Part shown: positions 61,769-64,000 of the stretch, one piece after another | How the letters are laid out: each line of letters starts with the position of its first letter | How positions within the stretch are numbered: position 1 is the stretch's first letter | DNA from: Capitella teleta | Lineage: Eukaryota; Annelida; Polychaeta; Capitellidae | Assembly (NCBI GenBank): GCA_000328365.1 | Contig: KB308011.1 | Coordinates: 57,562 to 121,561, forward strand | Direction: 5' to 3' | Length of the DNA: 64,000 nt | Position numbers and translations under genes: made by a program | Notes under the pieces: generated by a model | The model's input: the letters and a program-made list of their open reading frames with translations, nothing else | Databases searched by the model: none | What the model was told of the DNA's origin: nothing

Positions 61769-63959
61769 CTAGTAATTGATACATATTAGATTTAAATAAA
61801 GAATTGGCGCCAAAATTATCCACGTGTTTGACCGGAAGTGGGCAGATCGGTTTCCGCTTTGTCTGTGGCGTCTCGCGGAGCACATTTCGTTGAAAATGTC
61901 CGGAATTTGGTTTCGCATGGCGTCCACGAAAAGGTTGGCAGCGTCGCGTCCACATCTGCTGCTTATGGCTCCGTCCACACATCGCATGAGGTCATCGAAC
62001 CCACTGTGAACGAGAAAAGGTTACGTAATAGTATGCAGTAGTCTTGGGGGTTAATCGTGAATCACGATTATAATGAACTGTTAGTTCGTTCCTTTGATCA
62101 TGCAGTCTATGCATCACTGATGAGTGACGTCACTGTAATTGAAATAACTTTGAATAACTTTAAAATTAAATGCTTCCGAAATAAGATAGTGCCGAATTAA
62201 CCAGCTGAAATGGCGAGTGCGCATGCCTGCAGTATAATTGTATGTGCATGGTATATTATTCTGTGTGAATTTGCATGTGGGGGTGCACAGGTAATCAAGG
62301 ACGCAATTCAAAACACTACGAATTAATTACTCGTACATTCCTCCTCTTAATTGACGTACGTTTTAGCGTTTCAGAATTCCAAAAATGTTACTTAACTTCT
62401 GAATTATGACCGAGAAAATCAGAGTTCAGTTCTCTCGAAATGCGCAAAAGAGTTTCTCGGAAAAATTCGACTTGAATTTTAAAATAAATTCAAGCGCGCG
62501 CGGCAAGTGTGAAACCGCGGATATTTGAATATCCTGAGTAGACCTACTGCATGTAAGAATACGAGAGTGAACATGAAGCATACAATGTGCTTAACCGGTT
62601 GGTCATATAAATATTTTCCTTTTATCCGAGACTTAACCTCGGCGGCATCCGAGTCGTCGAAAATGCTCTCTGATACGGTTCGAGCTCATTGGCTTCCTGG
62701 GCGAAATCTTAAGACGCCCCTAATCTAGAAGACTGAGCGTTATGATTCTTAATTATTTCAAAAGAAATACAAGTTAAATAAACATGTCAGGGTCGATCAG
62801 CGAGTGTCGTGCCCTTGAGGTGCTCGGCCGTTTAACGAACTCTGATGTCGTCACACAGGAGCACGCATGCAAAGAAGCATTAGACGATGCCAACGGACGC
62901 TAACCAATTCGGACCAAGATTCGGTTATTCTCGGATAACCTCTGAACCGGTTGAATCATCTGGAAGCCCGTATTGAGGAATCGCCGGTAAACATACCAGA
63001 AAGCTCAGGTTATCCTCACTGCGTGGCTATAATGAGCGCATGCCAATAATTCACTCTTGACCAATCCGAAATTAAATTAACTGGAATCACCGGAGTGTGA
63101 GATTACAATTGTCCAGACATTAATTACGGTGCATTTTACGGGAGGTATATGGCACATGACAAATTCTCCCAACTGGCGGGCATGCAAATTTGTCTCTGCA
63201 CCCAGGGAAGTTGGCGAATCGAATTCTATTACCAGTACAACCAATTTCACAGACTCATCTGGTTCATTTGATCTGCTTCTTGCGGCTCAGGTGTAGTCGG
63301 TGGTGGTGAGGGGCCTTACCCGTTAAAAGCGTATAACTCTCAAATTTTATCAACACCACCTTCGGATTATTCGTTACGTCATCAAAGCAATAAAATAATA
63401 TTCTTCATTTTGCCTTAGGCCTATGCACGCTGATATCATGTGATGCGCAAATAGTCTATATTCTTGCATTCGTCATTATATATGATTGCGTAACTTCGTA
63501 AGCAGGTTTCTTTTTTTCAGGTGAGTGCAGATCAAGAATTGTGAATTATTAATGCATGCAAGATTATGTTCATTTCATGGGATTTACACACACACCTTGT
63601 TTTGGTCATGCGTTATCGGTACAAAAGTCAAGAAGTTCACATGATTAACTTAATTCACATGAATTACTGGTATATATGCCCCATTGAGTACTGTGGTGTA
63701 GGCTTAGCCTACATGAGTTAAGCCTACATTATAATTTAACGCACTTTTCAGATTTCGAATCATAAGGAGGAGTCTTACCCACACAGCTCCTTTGTGTATG
63801 CGTCTGAATTTTCGACGGAATACTCCTCTTCGCCATCTTGTTGGCTAACCATATCCGCGTACATAGCGTCCGCCTGCTCCATGGATTCGGTGAATGCGTT
63901 GATGCATCGCACTGTTGCGCCTTCGATGCTCGTGTAGCATTTGGAATGTCTTTGGTATG
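61769..63959 (-). CDS. Secreted-type cysteine-rich protein, two 3' exons (5' end outside the window)
   Basis: Exon 63780-63959 (acceptor TTTGCAG, donor GTAAGA) and exon 61769-62003 (acceptor TTCACAG) join in phase 2. Together they read KCYTSIEGATVRCINAFTES, a Glu/Asp-rich stretch, then AYTKELCGGFDDLMRCVDGA, ISSRCGRDAANLFVDAM and IPDIFNEMC. Regularly spaced cysteines in helices and the C-x-D-x-A-I-x-x-x-CG-x-x-A motif are typical of small secreted helical domains of invertebrates (similar in layout to DUF19-type proteins). The last 30 residues after the final cysteine look less conserved, so the true end may differ. The signal peptide would lie beyond the right edge. No function can be assigned. 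Confidence 0.55.
62784..62903 (+). CDS. Possible small ORF, 39 aa
   Basis: ATG in a good context (AAACATGTC) opens MSGSISECRALEVLGRLTNS and 19 more residues of protein-like composition (ending ALDDANGR). It lies within the intron of the minus-strand cysteine-rich gene. It may be a real microprotein, the first exon of an unrecognised gene or chance. Confidence 0.2.
   Translation: MSGSISECRALEVLGRLTNSDVVTQEHACKEALDDANGR
62904..63779. other. Intron sequence of the cysteine-rich gene
   Basis: No further feature was seen in this part of the intron. Confidence 0.4.
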
Positions 63960-64000
63960 CTGCAAAAAAAGGAGATACATTGTCGATAAACAGCCATTAG

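Overview
The window is nuclear DNA of an invertebrate animal, AT-rich, with short-intron genes and many small repeats. Protein-coding genes use GT-AG introns, and neighbours include BEL/Pao, LINE and cut-and-paste transposon remains. The gene set (jacalin-type lectin, PAN-domain secreted protein, sulfoquinovosidase-like GH31, rolling-stone-like membrane protein, XPC) suggests a marine invertebrate, possibly a deuterostome. I cannot name the species. Two assembly gaps lie at 18342-18391 and 37230-38097.

Layout. 1-714 is a TTAA-flanked inverted-repeat transposon whose inverted twin is at 49409-50122. 923-2316 (+) is a two-exon secreted PAN-like gene whose intron carries a tRNA-derived SINE and a 165 bp repeat. 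7062-8549 (-) is the main exon of a rolling-stone-like membrane protein. 11956-12789 is a fold-back element. 15112-15973 (+) is a jacalin-like lectin gene, followed by a TA-flanked element that holds a copy of the lectin gene's 3' end. 21823-24185 (+) is a complete 10-exon SLC41-type Mg2+ transporter. 26606-28811 (-) is a complete 8-exon ADP-ribosylhydrolase. 29490-30361 is a pogo/Tigger-like element. 32016-36033 (-) is a complete 10-exon GH31 protein closest to bacterial sulfoquinovosidase, but with its catalytic aspartate context changed. 36960-38510 is low complexity, gap and LINE remnant. 42560-44165 (-) is a BEL/Pao fossil. 44313-45383 (-) holds the last exons of a single-pass membrane protein. 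52204-52456 is a stranded ankyrin exon. 53361-53768 (+) is a small single-exon gene. 56169-60878 (+) is a complete 20-exon XPC. 61769-63959 (-) is the 3' part of a secreted cysteine-rich gene that enters from the right edge.

The genes do not form an operon or an obvious pathway. They look like independent host genes separated by repeat-rich spacers. The least expected signals are: a 54-59 bp element present twice, each copy with a perfect 9 bp target duplication; an 11-mer (GCGTTATGATT) present about ten times on both strands; the gene-tail duplicate inside a TIR element; and the probable pseudoenzyme GH31. All exon models were joined by hand by matching splice sites and reading phase. Family assignments rest on remembered consensus sequences, not on searches.
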